The notes under the pieces: model-generated
What the model was told of the DNA's origin: nothing
The model's database searches: none
The model's input: only the letters and a program-made list of their open reading frames with translations
Source: Rhizobium aethiopicum
GTDB lineage: Bacteria; Pseudomonadota; Alphaproteobacteria; Rhizobiales; Rhizobiaceae
Length of the DNA: 64,000 nt
NCBI RefSeq assembly: GCF_900094625.1
Contig: NZ_FMAJ01000004.1
Location: 422,726 to 486,725 of the forward strand
Reading direction: 5' to 3'
Shown here: positions 52,205-61,707 of the stretch, piece by piece
Position numbering within the stretch: the first letter of the stretch is position 1
How the letters are laid out: every line of letters starts with the position of its first letter
Program-made: the position numbers and the translations under genes

Positions 52205-53134
52205 ATGGTTCACAGCTCGCCAGTGCTCCCGCCGCTCGATACGCTCGAGACGTTTGCCCGCGCCGCCCGGCTTGGATCGTTTTCGGCCGCGGCCGAGGAG
52301 AGCGGGATCACCCATGGTGCCGTATCCCGGCAGGTCTCGCGGCTCGAGCGCTGGATGGGTGTGCGGCTGTTCGCGCGTGAAGCTCGCGGTGTCCGCCTCA
52401 CCCCTGAGGGCATGCGGTTCTTCGCCCGTGCCGAGGAAGCCCTTTCCCTGCTCGGTAACACCGGCGAGCGCTGGCTGCCGCGGCCTAACAAGGCGGCGGT
52501 GCGCCTTTCCGTTACGCCGTCCGTCGCCTCTCTATGGCTGTTTCCGCGTCTGGCAAAGCTCGAAGGAAACGAACTGCATGTCGAACTGACACTCGAACAC
52601 CGGCTGGCGGACTTCGGCGAAGGCACGGATCTTGCCATCCGCTGCGGCAAGGGGCCGTGGGCCGGCGTGCGCGCCCTGCCGCTCTGGCAGGAAAAATCCG
52701 CTCCGATCGCCGCTCCGGCGCTGGCAGCACGGCTCGGCCAGCGCTCGGATGCGCTTTCGCTGCTCGATCTGCCGATCCTTCACGACTCCAATATCGAAGG
52801 CTGGCGCCGCTGGCTCGCGGGTGAGGGCGTCGACTACACGCCGCGTGGTCAGGACCGCCGCTTCGAGGATTACAATCTGGTGATCGATGCCTGCGCGCAG
52901 GGGCTCGGCATTGCGCTTGCAAGGCCGCCGCTGTCGGATGCCGCACTTGCCGCCGGGAGTGTGGTCGCAGTGTCACAGCGCACCCTTGATTCCCACGTCG
53001 CTTTTCACCTGATCCGGCCGGACGACGCATTGAAAAGCCCCGCCATCGAATTCGCCAGCCGCTTCCTGCGCGAAGCCGGCCATGACGAGGCGGCAATCAA
53101 CGCCTTTATCGCACCCGGCAGGCCGAAAACGTAA
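52205..53134 (+). CDS. LysR-family transcriptional regulator
   Basis: LTTR of 309 aa. N-terminal helix-turn-helix (LDTLETFARAARLGSFSAAA, GITHGAVSRQVSRLE) and GcvA-like effector domain (VRLSVTPSVASLWLFPRLA, DFGEGTDLAIRCGKG, DACAQGLGIALARP). ATG 52205; a GTG lies two codons up. Divergent from the EamA gene and probably its activator. Confidence 0.9.
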   Translation: MVHSSPVLPPLDTLETFARAARLGSFSAAAEESGITHGAVSRQVSRLERWMGVRLFAREARGVRLTPEGMRFFARAEEALSLLGNTGERWLPRPNKAAVRLSVTPSVASLWLFPRLAKLEGNELHVELTLEHRLADFGEGTDLAIRCGKGPWAGVRALPLWQEKSAPIAAPALAARLGQRSDALSLLDLPILHDSNIEGWRRWLAGEGVDYTPRGQDRRFEDYNLVIDACAQGLGIALARPPLSDAALAAGSVVAVSQRTLDSHVAFHLIRPDDALKSPAIEFASRFLREAGHDEAAINAFIAPGRPKT

Positions 53135-53217
53135 ACAGAGGACGCGCCGCCGCGCACATTCGCTGGCCCCTAGTAAATGAAGTGGAGCCTATCGGAGACT
53201 ACGATCGGCGACCCGGG

Positions 53218-53685
53218 TCACTCGAATGAAAACTTCAGGCGCATTTCCTTCGCCGGCTCGAAGCCAGCGCTCCGATAGACCGGTTCGCCCGCATCCGAGG
53301 CATGGATGACGGCGGTCGTGCAGCCGATGGATTTCAGATAATCAACAGCCCTGTTCGTCAGCGCCCGAGCGATGCCGCGCCGGCGGAAGGCCTCCGCAAC
53401 ATAGACGGACCAGATGTAACCGTGCAACCGCTGCTCCGGCCGAATAACTTCCGGAAACGGCGATTGGTGCAGCTGGCAGGATACGGAACCGGCGATTTCA
53501 TCATCCACAATGGCCAGGAACGATGTGAGGCGGCGCTCGTCGCGACCACTTCTAAGGAATGATAATACCCGCGCCGCCGCATCCGGCCTGTAGTGTTCCG
53601 GCGGCGTGCCATAGCTGTCCCAGATTTGCAGATAGTGCCCGACCAGGATCTCATCCTCGTCGGGTGTTGCAACTCGGATATCCAT
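53218..53685 (-). CDS. GNAT N-acetyltransferase
   Basis: Acetyl-CoA-dependent transferase of 155 aa. Motif A is IWSVYVAEAFRRRGIARALTNRAV (read in two blocks), with the R-R-x-G-I-A pyrophosphate loop; the C-terminal HASDAGEPVYRSAGFEPAKEM is typical. Acceptor unknown. Isolated gene. Confidence 0.88.
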   Translation of the reverse strand: MDIRVATPDEDEILVGHYLQIWDSYGTPPEHYRPDAAARVLSFLRSGRDERRLTSFLAIVDDEIAGSVSCQLHQSPFPEVIRPEQRLHGYIWSVYVAEAFRRRGIARALTNRAVDYLKSIGCTTAVIHASDAGEPVYRSAGFEPAKEMRLKFSFE

Positions 53686-53762
53686 CGTTCGGCGCCAGCG
53701 CTAAGCCATCCCAAGAAGCGCGTGACGCCCGGCCGCGTTGCGGCGGGCGTCACATAAAACTG

Positions 53763-54284
53763 TTAATCCGCCGGGGTCAGTGTCATCGACGCGCTGCCGG
53801 CCGCAACATTGAGGCCGAGCTGGCCGGTCAGGCTGACCGTCTGCAGATGGATCGAACCGGCGGTGCCGCCGACCAGGAGGTTGGCGCCGACACCGGCTCC
53901 AACCGTCGCCTCTGCGCTGGCGCCGACATAAAGACCGGCGAGCGACCCGCGATGATAACCAGCCGTCGGCGCAAATACCGCCCAGATCAGGCGGCTGCGC
54001 GTGGTGAAGCCGAGGTCGATGCCAAGCTTTCGCATTTCGCCGGTATAGTGATCTAAAACCTCATTGCCGACAATTGACTGAAAGACGCAATCGGCTTCCT
54101 TGGACGAACCCAGCACATAACCCGTGCCGCCGCCGATATCGCAAGTGAGATAACCGATCTTCACGCCATTGCGCAGGTCCGGCTCTTCATAGGTTCTGGT
54201 GACGGGGTCGGCGGCATTGATCGCCCCCGCGCCGACAAACGTCAACGATACCGCGGCAAACGCCGTCGTAAGAGTTTTATTCAT
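53763..54284 (-). CDS. DUF992 exported protein
   Basis: Periplasmic protein of 173 aa. Signal peptide MNKTLTTAFAAVSLTFVGAG-INA, then the DUF992 pattern: KIGYLTCDIGGGTGYVLGSS, EADCVFQS, and a glycine/alanine-rich C-terminus of beta strands (GASAEATVGAGVGANLLVGG). ATG 54284. Function unknown in the family. Confidence 0.85.
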   Translation of the reverse strand: MNKTLTTAFAAVSLTFVGAGAINAADPVTRTYEEPDLRNGVKIGYLTCDIGGGTGYVLGSSKEADCVFQSIVGNEVLDHYTGEMRKLGIDLGFTTRSRLIWAVFAPTAGYHRGSLAGLYVGASAEATVGAGVGANLLVGGTAGSIHLQTVSLTGQLGLNVAAGSASMTLTPAD

Positions 54285-54613
54285 AAGTCTCTCCTTCTTA
54301 AATCGTGACGGGAACACCCGGCTGGCCGGCACCGGATATCGGAGGGGACCGCAAAGCAATCCCGAACGGCGCCGTTTTCGCGTCGCGTGTCAAAGCGCGT
54401 GGGAAGGCGCAGGCGACAGGTCTACGGTTCAGCCCCTTTGGGACATTTCGAAGGCATATGCGATCGGCATGTGCCCTTTCACAATCTTGTTAGGAATGGT
54501 TGCACGAAAAACACATTCTCTCGGAGCGAGTTTTCCGCCGGCCATGTGCGGCCATCAAGACAAGGAAAACCCGGTGATAGTTTTCACCGGGTTTTATACT
54601 GTATTCATCTTCA
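54285..54613. other. Gene-free region with a terminator
   Basis: 329 bases between DUF992 and DUF1328 genes. Apart from the hairpin at 54566-54595 I see nothing in it. Confidence 0.6.
54566..54595. terminator. Rho-independent terminator (bidirectional)
   Basis: AAAACCCGGTGA and TCACCGGGTTTT pair into a strong stem with T runs on both sides. It lies 19 bp after the DUF1328 stop. Confidence 0.75.
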
Positions 54614-54778
54614 CTATACTCTGCGCATGAAGCGCATGACAAGCGAGACGACGAACAACACCAGGAAAATAAAGAACAGAACCTGGGCGATGGAAGCTGA
54701 AGCCCCTGCGATGCCGCCAAATCCGAGGACACCGGCAATCAAGGCCACAACGAGAAACACCAGAGCGTAGTAAAGCAT
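54614..54778 (-). CDS. DUF1328 (YtjA-type) small membrane protein
   Basis: Protein of 54 aa: [20 protein letters not shown] with [16 protein letters not shown] and [18 protein letters not shown], two membrane spans joined by a glycine/alanine turn, the DUF1328 pattern. AAGGAG precedes the ATG. An EcfG-type promoter with full consensus is 31 bp upstream and a terminator follows, so it is a single-gene stress unit. Confidence 0.88.
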   Translation of the reverse strand: MLYYALVFLVVALIAGVLGFGGIAGASASIAQVLFFIFLVLFVVSLVMRFMRRV

Positions 54779-54808
54779 CGCAATCTCCTTTTACGTTGCT
54801 GCGGAGAT

Positions 54809-54834
54809 AACGGAGACCAACCCGGTTTGGTTCC
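54809..54834 (-). promoter_or_regulatory. EcfG-type promoter (GGAAC-N17-CGTT)
   Basis: Minus strand GGAAC at 54834-54830 and CGTT at 54812-54809. Full match; drives DUF1328. Confidence 0.7.
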
Positions 54835-54866
54835 CTGCTCTTCGACCGGCGCCACATCGGCCTCGT

Positions 54867-55394
54867 TCAGCCGAAATGAAAGACGCCGTTGTACATCCGG
54901 TCGCCTTCCGTCGGCTCGGGAGGTTCGGCCGCATCGAGATAGGCCTTGAGCGGCCCGGTCAGCACGAACCAGACACTTGCCCCCAGCATGAAGCAGGCGC
55001 CCACCGGATCGTCGATGCGGGCGATGAATGGGAGGCAGGCGGATGAGAACAGCACAATGATCCTGACCGACCATTCCGCTTCCCGTTTGGCAACGGCGCG
55101 CGCCCTCGACGACTTGTATTCCCGGGCGCCATAGGCGCTTCCCCCTGCCTTGACCGCCAAAAACAGTTTTTTGGCGGACGGCAGGGCCAGCATGAGCAGC
55201 GCGGCGATGCTGAGCGCGAAAGGGCTGCCTGCCATAACCTGCCCGCTCGCGATAAGGAGAAAGGACAGCACGACGAGGTTCCATGTCGGCTCCAGCAGCT
55301 CCGGCGACTGCCGGGTGCGGATATGCCAGTGTCGCAGCAAGCCTGCCGCGCCGTTCAATAACGGCTGATCGATATAACGATTGATCCAGTCCAT
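54867..55394 (-). CDS. Multi-span membrane protein, unknown
   Basis: Protein of 175 aa with about four hydrophobic segments (LVVLSFLLIASGQVMAG, ALSIAALLMLALP, IIVLFSSACLPFIARI, GACFMLGASVWFVLTG) separated by a basic loop. ATG 55394 (MDWINRYIDQPLL) is preferred to a GTG at 55439, without a strong ribosome site for either. No family recognised. Confidence 0.72.
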   Translation of the reverse strand: MDWINRYIDQPLLNGAAGLLRHWHIRTRQSPELLEPTWNLVVLSFLLIASGQVMAGSPFALSIAALLMLALPSAKKLFLAVKAGGSAYGAREYKSSRARAVAKREAEWSVRIIVLFSSACLPFIARIDDPVGACFMLGASVWFVLTGPLKAYLDAAEPPEPTEGDRMYNGVFHFG

Positions 55395-55538
55395 GCTGAT
55401 GCGCCCGCCCCGATTGTCTGAAGAAGGCCCGAACACCACGGAAATGGGTCATCATCGTGGCAGAGCGCCGGCAATATCGGCCGGCGCTATTCTTCGCTCA
55501 CATAGATGGTCTTCACAAGCCGCCGCAAAAATAGCCGT

Positions 55539-57161
55539 TCAGCTGCGAAGCCCGGGCGCCTCGTGACCGGTACGCGCCACATATTCCGTATAGCCGCCGC
55601 CATATTGGTGGATGCCTTCCGGCGTCAGCTCCAGCACCCGGTTGGAGAGCGCCGCCAAGAAATGCCGGTCGTGCGAGACGAACAGCATGGTGCCCTCATA
55701 TTGCGCCAGCGCCTTGATCAGCATCTCCTTGGTGTCGAGATCGAGATGGTTCGTCGGCTCGTCCAGCACCAGCAGGTTCGGCGGATCGAAGAGCATCATC
55801 GCCATGACCAGCCGAGCCTTTTCGCCGCCGGAGAGCACCCGGCACCGTTTCTCGACATCATCGCCGGAAAAGCCGAAACATCCGGCAAGCGCGCGCAAAG
55901 GCCCCTGCCCTGCCTGAGGAAACCGGTCTTCCAGCGATTGGAAGACGGTGCGTTCGCCATCGAGGATATCCATCGCGTGCTGAGCGAAATAGCCCATCTT
56001 GACGCTGGCGCCGAGAGCGACGCTGCCGTGGTCCGGCGTCGTCGTGCCCGTTACCAGCTTCAGCAGCGTCGATTTTCCGGCGCCGTTGATGCCCATGATG
56101 CACCAGCGCTCCCGCCGCCGCACCATGAAATCCAGCCCCTCATAGATGCTTCGGCTGCCGTATTTCTTATGGACGTTCTTCAGGCTGACCACGTCCTCGC
56201 CGGAGCGGGGTGCCGGCTGGAATTCGAAGGCGACCGAATGGCGGCGCTTGGGCGGCTCCACCCGGTCGATCTTCTCCAGCTTCTTCACGCGGCTCTGCAC
56301 CTGCGAAGCATGCGAAGCGCGCGCCTTGAACCGCTCGATGAACTTGATTTCCTTGGCGAGCATCGCCTGCTGGCGCTCGAACTGGGCCTGCTGCTGTTTC
56401 TCGTTCTGCGCCCGCTGCTGCTCGTAGAATTCATAGTCGCCGGAATAGGAGGTCAGCGACCCGGCGTCGATCTCGAGGATCTTGTTAACGATGCGGTTCA
56501 TGAACTCGCGGTCGTGCGAGGTCATCAGCAGCGCACCCTCATAGCCCTTCAGGAACTCCTCGAGCCAGATCAGGCTTTCGAGATCGAGATGGTTGCTCGG
56601 TTCGTCGAGCAGCATGACGTCGGGACGCATCAGCAGGATGCGGGCAAGCGCCACGCGCATCTTCCAGCCGCCCGACAGCGCACCGACGTCGCCGTCCATC
56701 ATCTCCTGGCTGAAGCTCAGGCCCGCAAGCACTTCGCGGGCGCGCCCGTCGAGCGCATAGCCGTCCAGCTCCTCGTAACGCGCCTGCACCTCGCCGTAGC
56801 GCTCGATGATCTCCTCCATGTCGTCCACCCTCTCCGGATCGACCATGGCGGCCTCCAACTCCCGCAGCTCGGCGGCAACGATGCTGACCGGCCCGGCGCC
56901 GTTCATCACCTCGGCGACGGCGCTGTGGCCCGCCATTTCGCCGACATCCTGGTTGAAGTAGCCGATGGTCACGCCCTTCTCGCAGGAGACCTGGCCCTCG
57001 TCGGGCTGCTCCTCACCGTTGATCATCCGGAAGATCGTCGTCTTGCCGGCGCCGTTCGGGCCGACGAGGCCGATCTTCTCGCCTTTGTTGAGGGCTGCCG
57101 AAGCATCGATGAAGAGGATTCGGTGGCTAAGCTGCTTGCTGATATTTTCGATACGAATCAT
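55539..57161 (-). CDS. ABC-F family ATPase
   Basis: Soluble twin-ATPase of 540 aa acting on ribosomes. First domain: Walker A GPNGAGKTT, signature LSGGWKMR, Walker B MLLDEPSNHLDLES. An arginine/glutamine-rich linker of about 80 residues (EQQRAQNEKQQQAQFERQQA) follows. Second domain: GINGAGKST, LSGGEKAR, LLVLDEPTNHLDLDT. The arm and linker pattern is that of Uup/YbiT-like proteins, a translation factor rather than a transporter subunit. Confidence 0.92.
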   Translation of the reverse strand: MIRIENISKQLSHRILFIDASAALNKGEKIGLVGPNGAGKTTIFRMINGEEQPDEGQVSCEKGVTIGYFNQDVGEMAGHSAVAEVMNGAGPVSIVAAELRELEAAMVDPERVDDMEEIIERYGEVQARYEELDGYALDGRAREVLAGLSFSQEMMDGDVGALSGGWKMRVALARILLMRPDVMLLDEPSNHLDLESLIWLEEFLKGYEGALLMTSHDREFMNRIVNKILEIDAGSLTSYSGDYEFYEQQRAQNEKQQQAQFERQQAMLAKEIKFIERFKARASHASQVQSRVKKLEKIDRVEPPKRRHSVAFEFQPAPRSGEDVVSLKNVHKKYGSRSIYEGLDFMVRRRERWCIMGINGAGKSTLLKLVTGTTTPDHGSVALGASVKMGYFAQHAMDILDGERTVFQSLEDRFPQAGQGPLRALAGCFGFSGDDVEKRCRVLSGGEKARLVMAMMLFDPPNLLVLDEPTNHLDLDTKEMLIKALAQYEGTMLFVSHDRHFLAALSNRVLELTPEGIHQYGGGYTEYVARTGHEAPGLRS

Positions 57162-57303
57162 GATGTGCTGCGGGGCCTGAAAAAAAGTTACGGCGCCCTT
57201 ACCACGCGGGGAAACGGTGGGATAGGTCCGTTTCCCTACCCTCTCGATCTCAAAGACCGGATTGGATAAGGTTGTCGCCTACGCTGATCAAGGATCCGTA
57301 CCC

Positions 57304-57633
57304 ATGAGCGTTCGCCTTCCGCAGTCTTTCAGGCAATCCCAGCAGGATAGAAACGGCTTCAACGTCCTCGAATACGAGTTGATGTTGGAACGCGCCGATT
57401 CGCTCGGACGGCACGGACTGAAGGTGGAGGCGGCCCTCGCCGCCCTGAAAGCATGGACCGGCGAGCGCCAAAGCGCGGAGGAACGCGAGAGACTTCTGAA
57501 TGACGCATCCGATGCCGTCTGGGCATTCTTCATCCAACGGGAGATTTGCGGCTTGCGCAACAACCGCGACGCCATCCAGCGCTACGGCATCCCGAACGAA
57601 GTGATTGCCAGACTGGGCGCAATACGAAAATAA
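57304..57633 (+). CDS. DUF6665-like small protein
   Basis: Protein of 109 aa, all-helical (NVLEYELMLERADSLGRHGLKVEAAL in two blocks, ERERLLNDASDAVWAFF). ATG 57304 after AAGGAT; a frame from 57262 is open. Resembles small conserved alphaproteobacterial proteins; function unknown. Confidence 0.75.
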   Translation: MSVRLPQSFRQSQQDRNGFNVLEYELMLERADSLGRHGLKVEAALAALKAWTGERQSAEERERLLNDASDAVWAFFIQREICGLRNNRDAIQRYGIPNEVIARLGAIRK

Positions 57634-57721
57634 CGCCTGAAGTGCATCTTCCACCTACAGATAAGAATCGCGGTGCAGGCAGCTATGCTTGAGCCGAACC
57701 AGTGTGAAAAAGGGAATTGCC

Positions 57722-58588
57722 ATGCCAAGCACAATCCGGATCGGCAATCAGGATCTCACCGTCGACGTCTCCTCCCTCGGCGCCGAAATGCAGGCGCTGA
57801 CCACCAACGACGGACGCTCCTGGTTATGGACGGGTGACGCAGCATTTTGGACGGGACGCTCGCCGATCCTGTTTCCGATCGTCGGCAAGGCGCCGGACGA
57901 CAAGGTCGCGATCGACGGCACGGTCTACCCGATGGCGCAGCACGGTTTTGCCCGGCGCAGCGAATTTGCCCTCACAGCCTCCACGGCAACGATGTGCCGG
58001 CACGAGCTTGCCGCGTCGGCCGCCACACGGGCGGTCTATCCGTTCGACTTTTTGCTGGCCGTGGAACATGCGGTCGAGGGCCGCGCCTTGACCGTCACCG
58101 CCGAAGTCAGCAACCGCGATCAGAAGGCGATGCCGTTCGGGTTCGGCTTCCATCCGGCCTTCGCCTGGCCGCTGCCTGAGGCTTCCGGGCGGCCCCACAC
58201 CGTCGCGCTCGACAATCAAGGAGAGCCGGGGCTCGTGCGGCTGGAGGGCGGCCTTATCAATCCGACCCCGCAGCCTTCACCCTTCGACAAAGGCCGGCTG
58301 GTGCTGGATCATGCCATGTTCGAGCAGGATGCGATGATCTTCCCGGAAGGCGCGGGCGAAGGGCTGCGCTACGGCGCTGAAGGCGGGCCGAGCCTGCGAT
58401 TCCGTTTCGAGAACCTGCCCAATCTTGCTCTATGGACCAAGCCGGGCGCCCCCTTCCTTTGCGTCGAGCCATGGCATGGAACGGCCGCCGAAGCTGGAGC
58501 GTCGAGCGAGCTGTCGCGGCGACCGTATTCGAGCGTATTAGCGCCTGGCGCGGCCAGGCGCTTCGCCTTTACGGTCGAGATTTCCTGA
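57722..58588 (+). CDS. Aldose 1-epimerase family protein (LacX-like)
   Basis: Mutarotase-fold protein of 288 aa: SSLGAEMQALTTNDGRSWLW, GKAPDDKV, MAQHGFARRSEF (with the active-site His), FHPAFAWPLP, and LCVEPWHGTA. Interconverts anomers of a free sugar. Convergent with uxuA (13 bp apart). Confidence 0.86.
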   Translation: MPSTIRIGNQDLTVDVSSLGAEMQALTTNDGRSWLWTGDAAFWTGRSPILFPIVGKAPDDKVAIDGTVYPMAQHGFARRSEFALTASTATMCRHELAASAATRAVYPFDFLLAVEHAVEGRALTVTAEVSNRDQKAMPFGFGFHPAFAWPLPEASGRPHTVALDNQGEPGLVRLEGGLINPTPQPSPFDKGRLVLDHAMFEQDAMIFPEGAGEGLRYGAEGGPSLRFRFENLPNLALWTKPGAPFLCVEPWHGTAAEAGASSELSRRPYSSVLAPGAARRFAFTVEIS

Positions 58589-58600
58589 CGGTCCGCGCCC

Positions 58601-59788
58601 TCAGTTCGGCGGGGCGTCCAACGCATGCAGGATGCCGCGAAGCTCGGCGAGCCCGCGCATGCGGCCAATGGCTGGATAGCCGGGCGTGACTGTTTTGTCG
58701 AGATCGTCGAGCATGCGGTGACCATGGTCCGAGCGGAAGACGATGGTGTCGTCAGCGCTGCGGCGGCGGTCTTCGGCGACCAGTTCCCGGAGAACCGCGA
58801 CCATGTCGACGTCGCCTTCCAGATGCGCGCTTTCATGGAACGTACGGCCATCGCCCTCTCGCGTCGTAGCGCGCAGATGGGCGAAATGGATACGCGAGGC
58901 GAAACGGCGGGCGATCGCAGGCAGGTCGTTATCGGCGCGAACGCCGAGGCTGCCGGTGCAATAACACATGCCGTTCGCCTCCGATGGCACCGCCTCGAAG
59001 AGGGCCGCGTAGTCCTCGGCGGTCGAAGCGATGCGCGGCAGGCCGAACAACGACCGCGGCGGATCGTCGGGATGCAGCGTCAGCTTGACGCCGCGCGCTT
59101 CGGCAGCCGGCGTCACCGCCTCCAGGAATTCGATCAGATGCCGGCGCAGCCTTGCGGCATCGATGCCGCTATAGGCGACAAGCTTTTCCCGGAAAGCTGG
59201 AATGGTCAGAGGTTCAGTGGTCGAGCCCGGCAGAGCCGATGTAATGATGCGGGTGATCTCGGCGACCTCCTCCTCAGACATCGCCTCGAAGACGATGCGC
59301 GCCCGTTCGCGATCTGCATCGGAATAGTCTCGTGCGGCATCCGGCCGTTCCAGAATGAAAAGATCGAAGGCCGCGAAACGCTCGTGATCGAAGCGCATGG
59401 CGGTCGCTCCCGTTGGCGTCACGAAATCGAGTTCGGTGCGGGTCCAGTCCACCACCGGCATGAAATTATAGCAGACGATCGGAATGCCGCAGGCGGCGAC
59501 CGCTTCGAGACTGGCGATCCAAGCGTCGATTTCGGCCTTCGCCTCCCCGCCCCTGCGCTTGACGGCATCGGGGATCGGAATGCTTTCGACAACCGACCAG
59601 ACGAGCGGCGAGCGGTCGGGCGGCGTCGTCTCGATCAGGGACTGGCGCTCGCGCACCTCCCTTTCCGTCCAGGCTCTGCCGATCGGCACCTGATGCAAAG
59701 ACGAAACGATGTTGGTCGCGCCCGTTTGACGGACATCATCGAGCGTCACCGGCGCTTCCGGCCCGAACCATCTCCAACCCTGTCGCAT
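58601..59788 (-). CDS. uxuA: Mannonate dehydratase
   Basis: Metal-dependent dehydratase of 395 aa turning D-mannonate into 2-keto-3-deoxygluconate in glucuronate catabolism. N-terminus WRWFGPEAPVTLDDVRQTGA, LTLHPDDPPRSLFGLPRI with metal His/Asp, MCYCTGSLGV, and IHFAHLR and FRSDHGHRM near the C-terminus. No uxuB beside it; the downstream GntR gene is upstream on the same strand and probably controls it. Confidence 0.93.
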   Translation of the reverse strand: MRQGWRWFGPEAPVTLDDVRQTGATNIVSSLHQVPIGRAWTEREVRERQSLIETTPPDRSPLVWSVVESIPIPDAVKRRGGEAKAEIDAWIASLEAVAACGIPIVCYNFMPVVDWTRTELDFVTPTGATAMRFDHERFAAFDLFILERPDAARDYSDADRERARIVFEAMSEEEVAEITRIITSALPGSTTEPLTIPAFREKLVAYSGIDAARLRRHLIEFLEAVTPAAEARGVKLTLHPDDPPRSLFGLPRIASTAEDYAALFEAVPSEANGMCYCTGSLGVRADNDLPAIARRFASRIHFAHLRATTREGDGRTFHESAHLEGDVDMVAVLRELVAEDRRRSADDTIVFRSDHGHRMLDDLDKTVTPGYPAIGRMRGLAELRGILHALDAPPN

Positions 59789-59832
59789 GCTTCTTCCTTC
59801 CTTCGCCTTTTCGTTTCGTATTTCGCCTGCCG

Positions 59833-60555
59833 TCAGCAGAAATAATCGGGGTAACGCGAGCGCAATTCGTCGACATCGGGAATGACGGCGCTCAAGTGAT
59901 GGATCATCGCGCCGCGCGCAGCCGCAGCATCATGGGCGGCGAGCGCATCGCGAATGACGATATGTTCGCGCACGACATTATCCATGCGCCCGAGCGCCGG
60001 CAGTGCCAGCCGCCGCGCCCGGTCGATCTGCACCTTGACCGTCTTCAGAATCGCCCAGATGCCGGGATAACCTGATATCTCAGCGATCGCCTCATGAAAG
60101 ACCTCGTCCTCTTCATGAAATTTGGAGGCATTGCCGGCCGCGGCATGCCACCGCTGCCGGGCGATGATGGCGTCAAGATGGGCAATATCGGCAGCGGTGG
60201 CGGTTTGGGCCGCAGTTTCGACGGTCGTGCCTTCGAGGGCCTTGCGCACGACCACCGCCTCGGGGATCGCCGCGACAGGCACACGCGACACGACGGTGCC
60301 CGACTGCGGATAGATATCGACCAGCCCGCCTTCGGAGAGCCTGAGTAGCGCCTCGCGCACCGGCGTGCGGCTGACGCCGAAATCCTCGGCGATCCGCTTT
60401 TCCTGCAGCAACAGGCCAGGCGGCATCCTGAGCGAGACGATGTCGGCATAGAGACGCTCGTAAATGGCGCCGGCCGCGGTGACACGGCGCAACCGGCGGC
60501 CGATTTCTTGCGAAATCGGCACCGCGAGCGCTTCGGTGTCTGAGCCCTGCCGCAT
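59833..60555 (-). CDS. GntR-family regulator (FCD), probable UxuR/ExuR type
   Basis: Repressor of 240 aa. Winged HTH about 30-95 (IYERLYADIVSLRMPPGLLL, RIAEDFGVSRTPVREALLRL) and FCD domain (EEDEVFHEAIAEISGYPGIW, VVREHIVIRDALAAHD). Precedes uxuA by 45 bp. The palindrome at 60582 is its likely operator. Confidence 0.88.
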   Translation of the reverse strand: MRQGSDTEALAVPISQEIGRRLRRVTAAGAIYERLYADIVSLRMPPGLLLQEKRIAEDFGVSRTPVREALLRLSEGGLVDIYPQSGTVVSRVPVAAIPEAVVVRKALEGTTVETAAQTATAADIAHLDAIIARQRWHAAAGNASKFHEEDEVFHEAIAEISGYPGIWAILKTVKVQIDRARRLALPALGRMDNVVREHIVIRDALAAHDAAAARGAMIHHLSAVIPDVDELRSRYPDYFC

Positions 60556-60581
60556 AGCAATACCGGGATGATCGTGTTGGC

Positions 60582-60591
60582 ATACTAGTAT
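60582..60591. promoter_or_regulatory. Candidate operator ATACTAGTAT
   Basis: Perfect 10-bp palindrome 27 bp before the GntR start. Form resembles FCD-GntR sites; the palindrome at 1621 has the same TATAC centre type. Confidence 0.5.
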
Positions 60592-60694
60592 ATCAGCTGC
60601 GCCGCCTTGCCAAGCGATGCGGACGACTGGGCTGCATTTTGAGATTCCGCGTCTTTTACATAGTCCGTTGCGGTGCTGATCGAGGCTCCCTGTT

Positions 60695-60719
60695 GGAACT
60701 TAGATCAGCCGAATTGGTT
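60695..60719 (+). promoter_or_regulatory. EcfG-type promoter
   Basis: GGAAC at 60695-60699, spacer 17, GTT at 60717-60719, 24 bp before the DUF2934 gene. Confidence 0.6.
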
Positions 60720-60742
60720 GAGATCCGATCAAGGAGGCGCCG

Positions 60743-61144
60743 ATGAAGAACTCGACACGACGCAAGAGAAGTGAAAGCACCGACGATACACGGCTGAAGG
60801 AATCATCCGCAGCCGGTGCGCGCAAAGGGAAGATGGTGCGGCAAGCCACATACGAAAACGATGGACAGCACAACGATCCTCCGGCTGCTGCCCGCGAGGA
60901 GGAGATCCGCAAAAGAGCCTACGCGCTGTGGGAACAGGAAGACAGGCCAGAGGGCAAGCATAGGGACCACTGGACCCGCGCCGAGCATGAACTCGACAGG
61001 CTATATGGCGAGGCCGACAGTCCTCCAAGGCTCGAGGCGTTGCGGGAGGCCTCGCGCGAACATCGCGACACCTTCCTCGTCAAGACAGATCTCGAAGACG
61101 CCGATCAACGCGAAGCCTCTCCCGGCACGCGCGAGCAGGATTGA
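60743..61144 (+). CDS. DUF2934-containing stress protein
   Basis: Hydrophilic protein of 133 aa. Basic disordered N-terminus, DUF2934 helix at about 50-78 (EEEIRKRAYALWEQEDRPEG, HWTRAEHEL), charged C-terminus. GGAGG before the ATG. First gene of an EcfG-type two-gene unit. Function unknown; similar to the DUF2934 gene at 26881. Confidence 0.82.
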   Translation: MKNSTRRKRSESTDDTRLKESSAAGARKGKMVRQATYENDGQHNDPPAAAREEEIRKRAYALWEQEDRPEGKHRDHWTRAEHELDRLYGEADSPPRLEALREASREHRDTFLVKTDLEDADQREASPGTREQD

Positions 61145-61179
61145 AATGCAGCCTTGAGCCGATAAGGAAAGGTGCCGAT

Positions 61180-61431
61180 ATGGTTGATAAACGAGATTTG
61201 GACGCTGGGTTCACCGGCACACCCGTCGAGCAGCCGGAGGGACTGGCCAAGGTCGCCCAGTCGGCGGCCAGCGGCGTGAAACGTGAGGTCTATGCGGTCA
61301 CCACAGGGGCCAGAAACCACCCGCACACCGCAAGCGCATTGTTGCTCACTATTGGTTTTGTAGCTTTCGGATTCGGCTATCTCCTAGGTCGGTCATCGGT
61401 GGAAAGCTCGACACGCCCGTATTGGCGATAA
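61180..61431 (+). CDS. Small single-span membrane protein
   Basis: Protein of 83 aa. Hydrophilic N-terminus with QPEGLAKVAQSAASGVKREV, then one C-terminal span, ALLLTIGFVAFGFGYLLG, resembling the tail of DUF883-type proteins. AAGGAAAGG upstream of ATG 61180. Probably co-transcribed with the DUF2934 gene. Confidence 0.75.
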   Translation: MVDKRDLDAGFTGTPVEQPEGLAKVAQSAASGVKREVYAVTTGARNHPHTASALLLTIGFVAFGFGYLLGRSSVESSTRPYWR

Positions 61432-61707
61432 CGGCAGACACCAACGAAATGTCGCGGCTGGCGTATCGCTGTTCCACAATCGGCTGGTTTCCAGGAGGTC
61501 GCACCTCAAACGTGTTTTCTGATCGGAGCAGCTTTCGCTGTTGCAGGGCGTTGCGCGCCATCATCGAGCAGGGCAATAAGCATCCCGGTTTGCTGTTGCC
61601 GGAATACGACAATGAGAAAAGCGCGGGTTCCGGCCGCATTCACGGCTTGACAGTGGTGACAACGGTCCTTAGCGAGGCTGGATCAGCGACACCTCAGGAC
61701 CAGCAAA
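61432..61707. other. Intergenic region, nothing recognised
   Basis: 276 bases. Open frames on both strands overlap here and neither has a ribosome site or family match, so I call none of them. Confidence 0.5.
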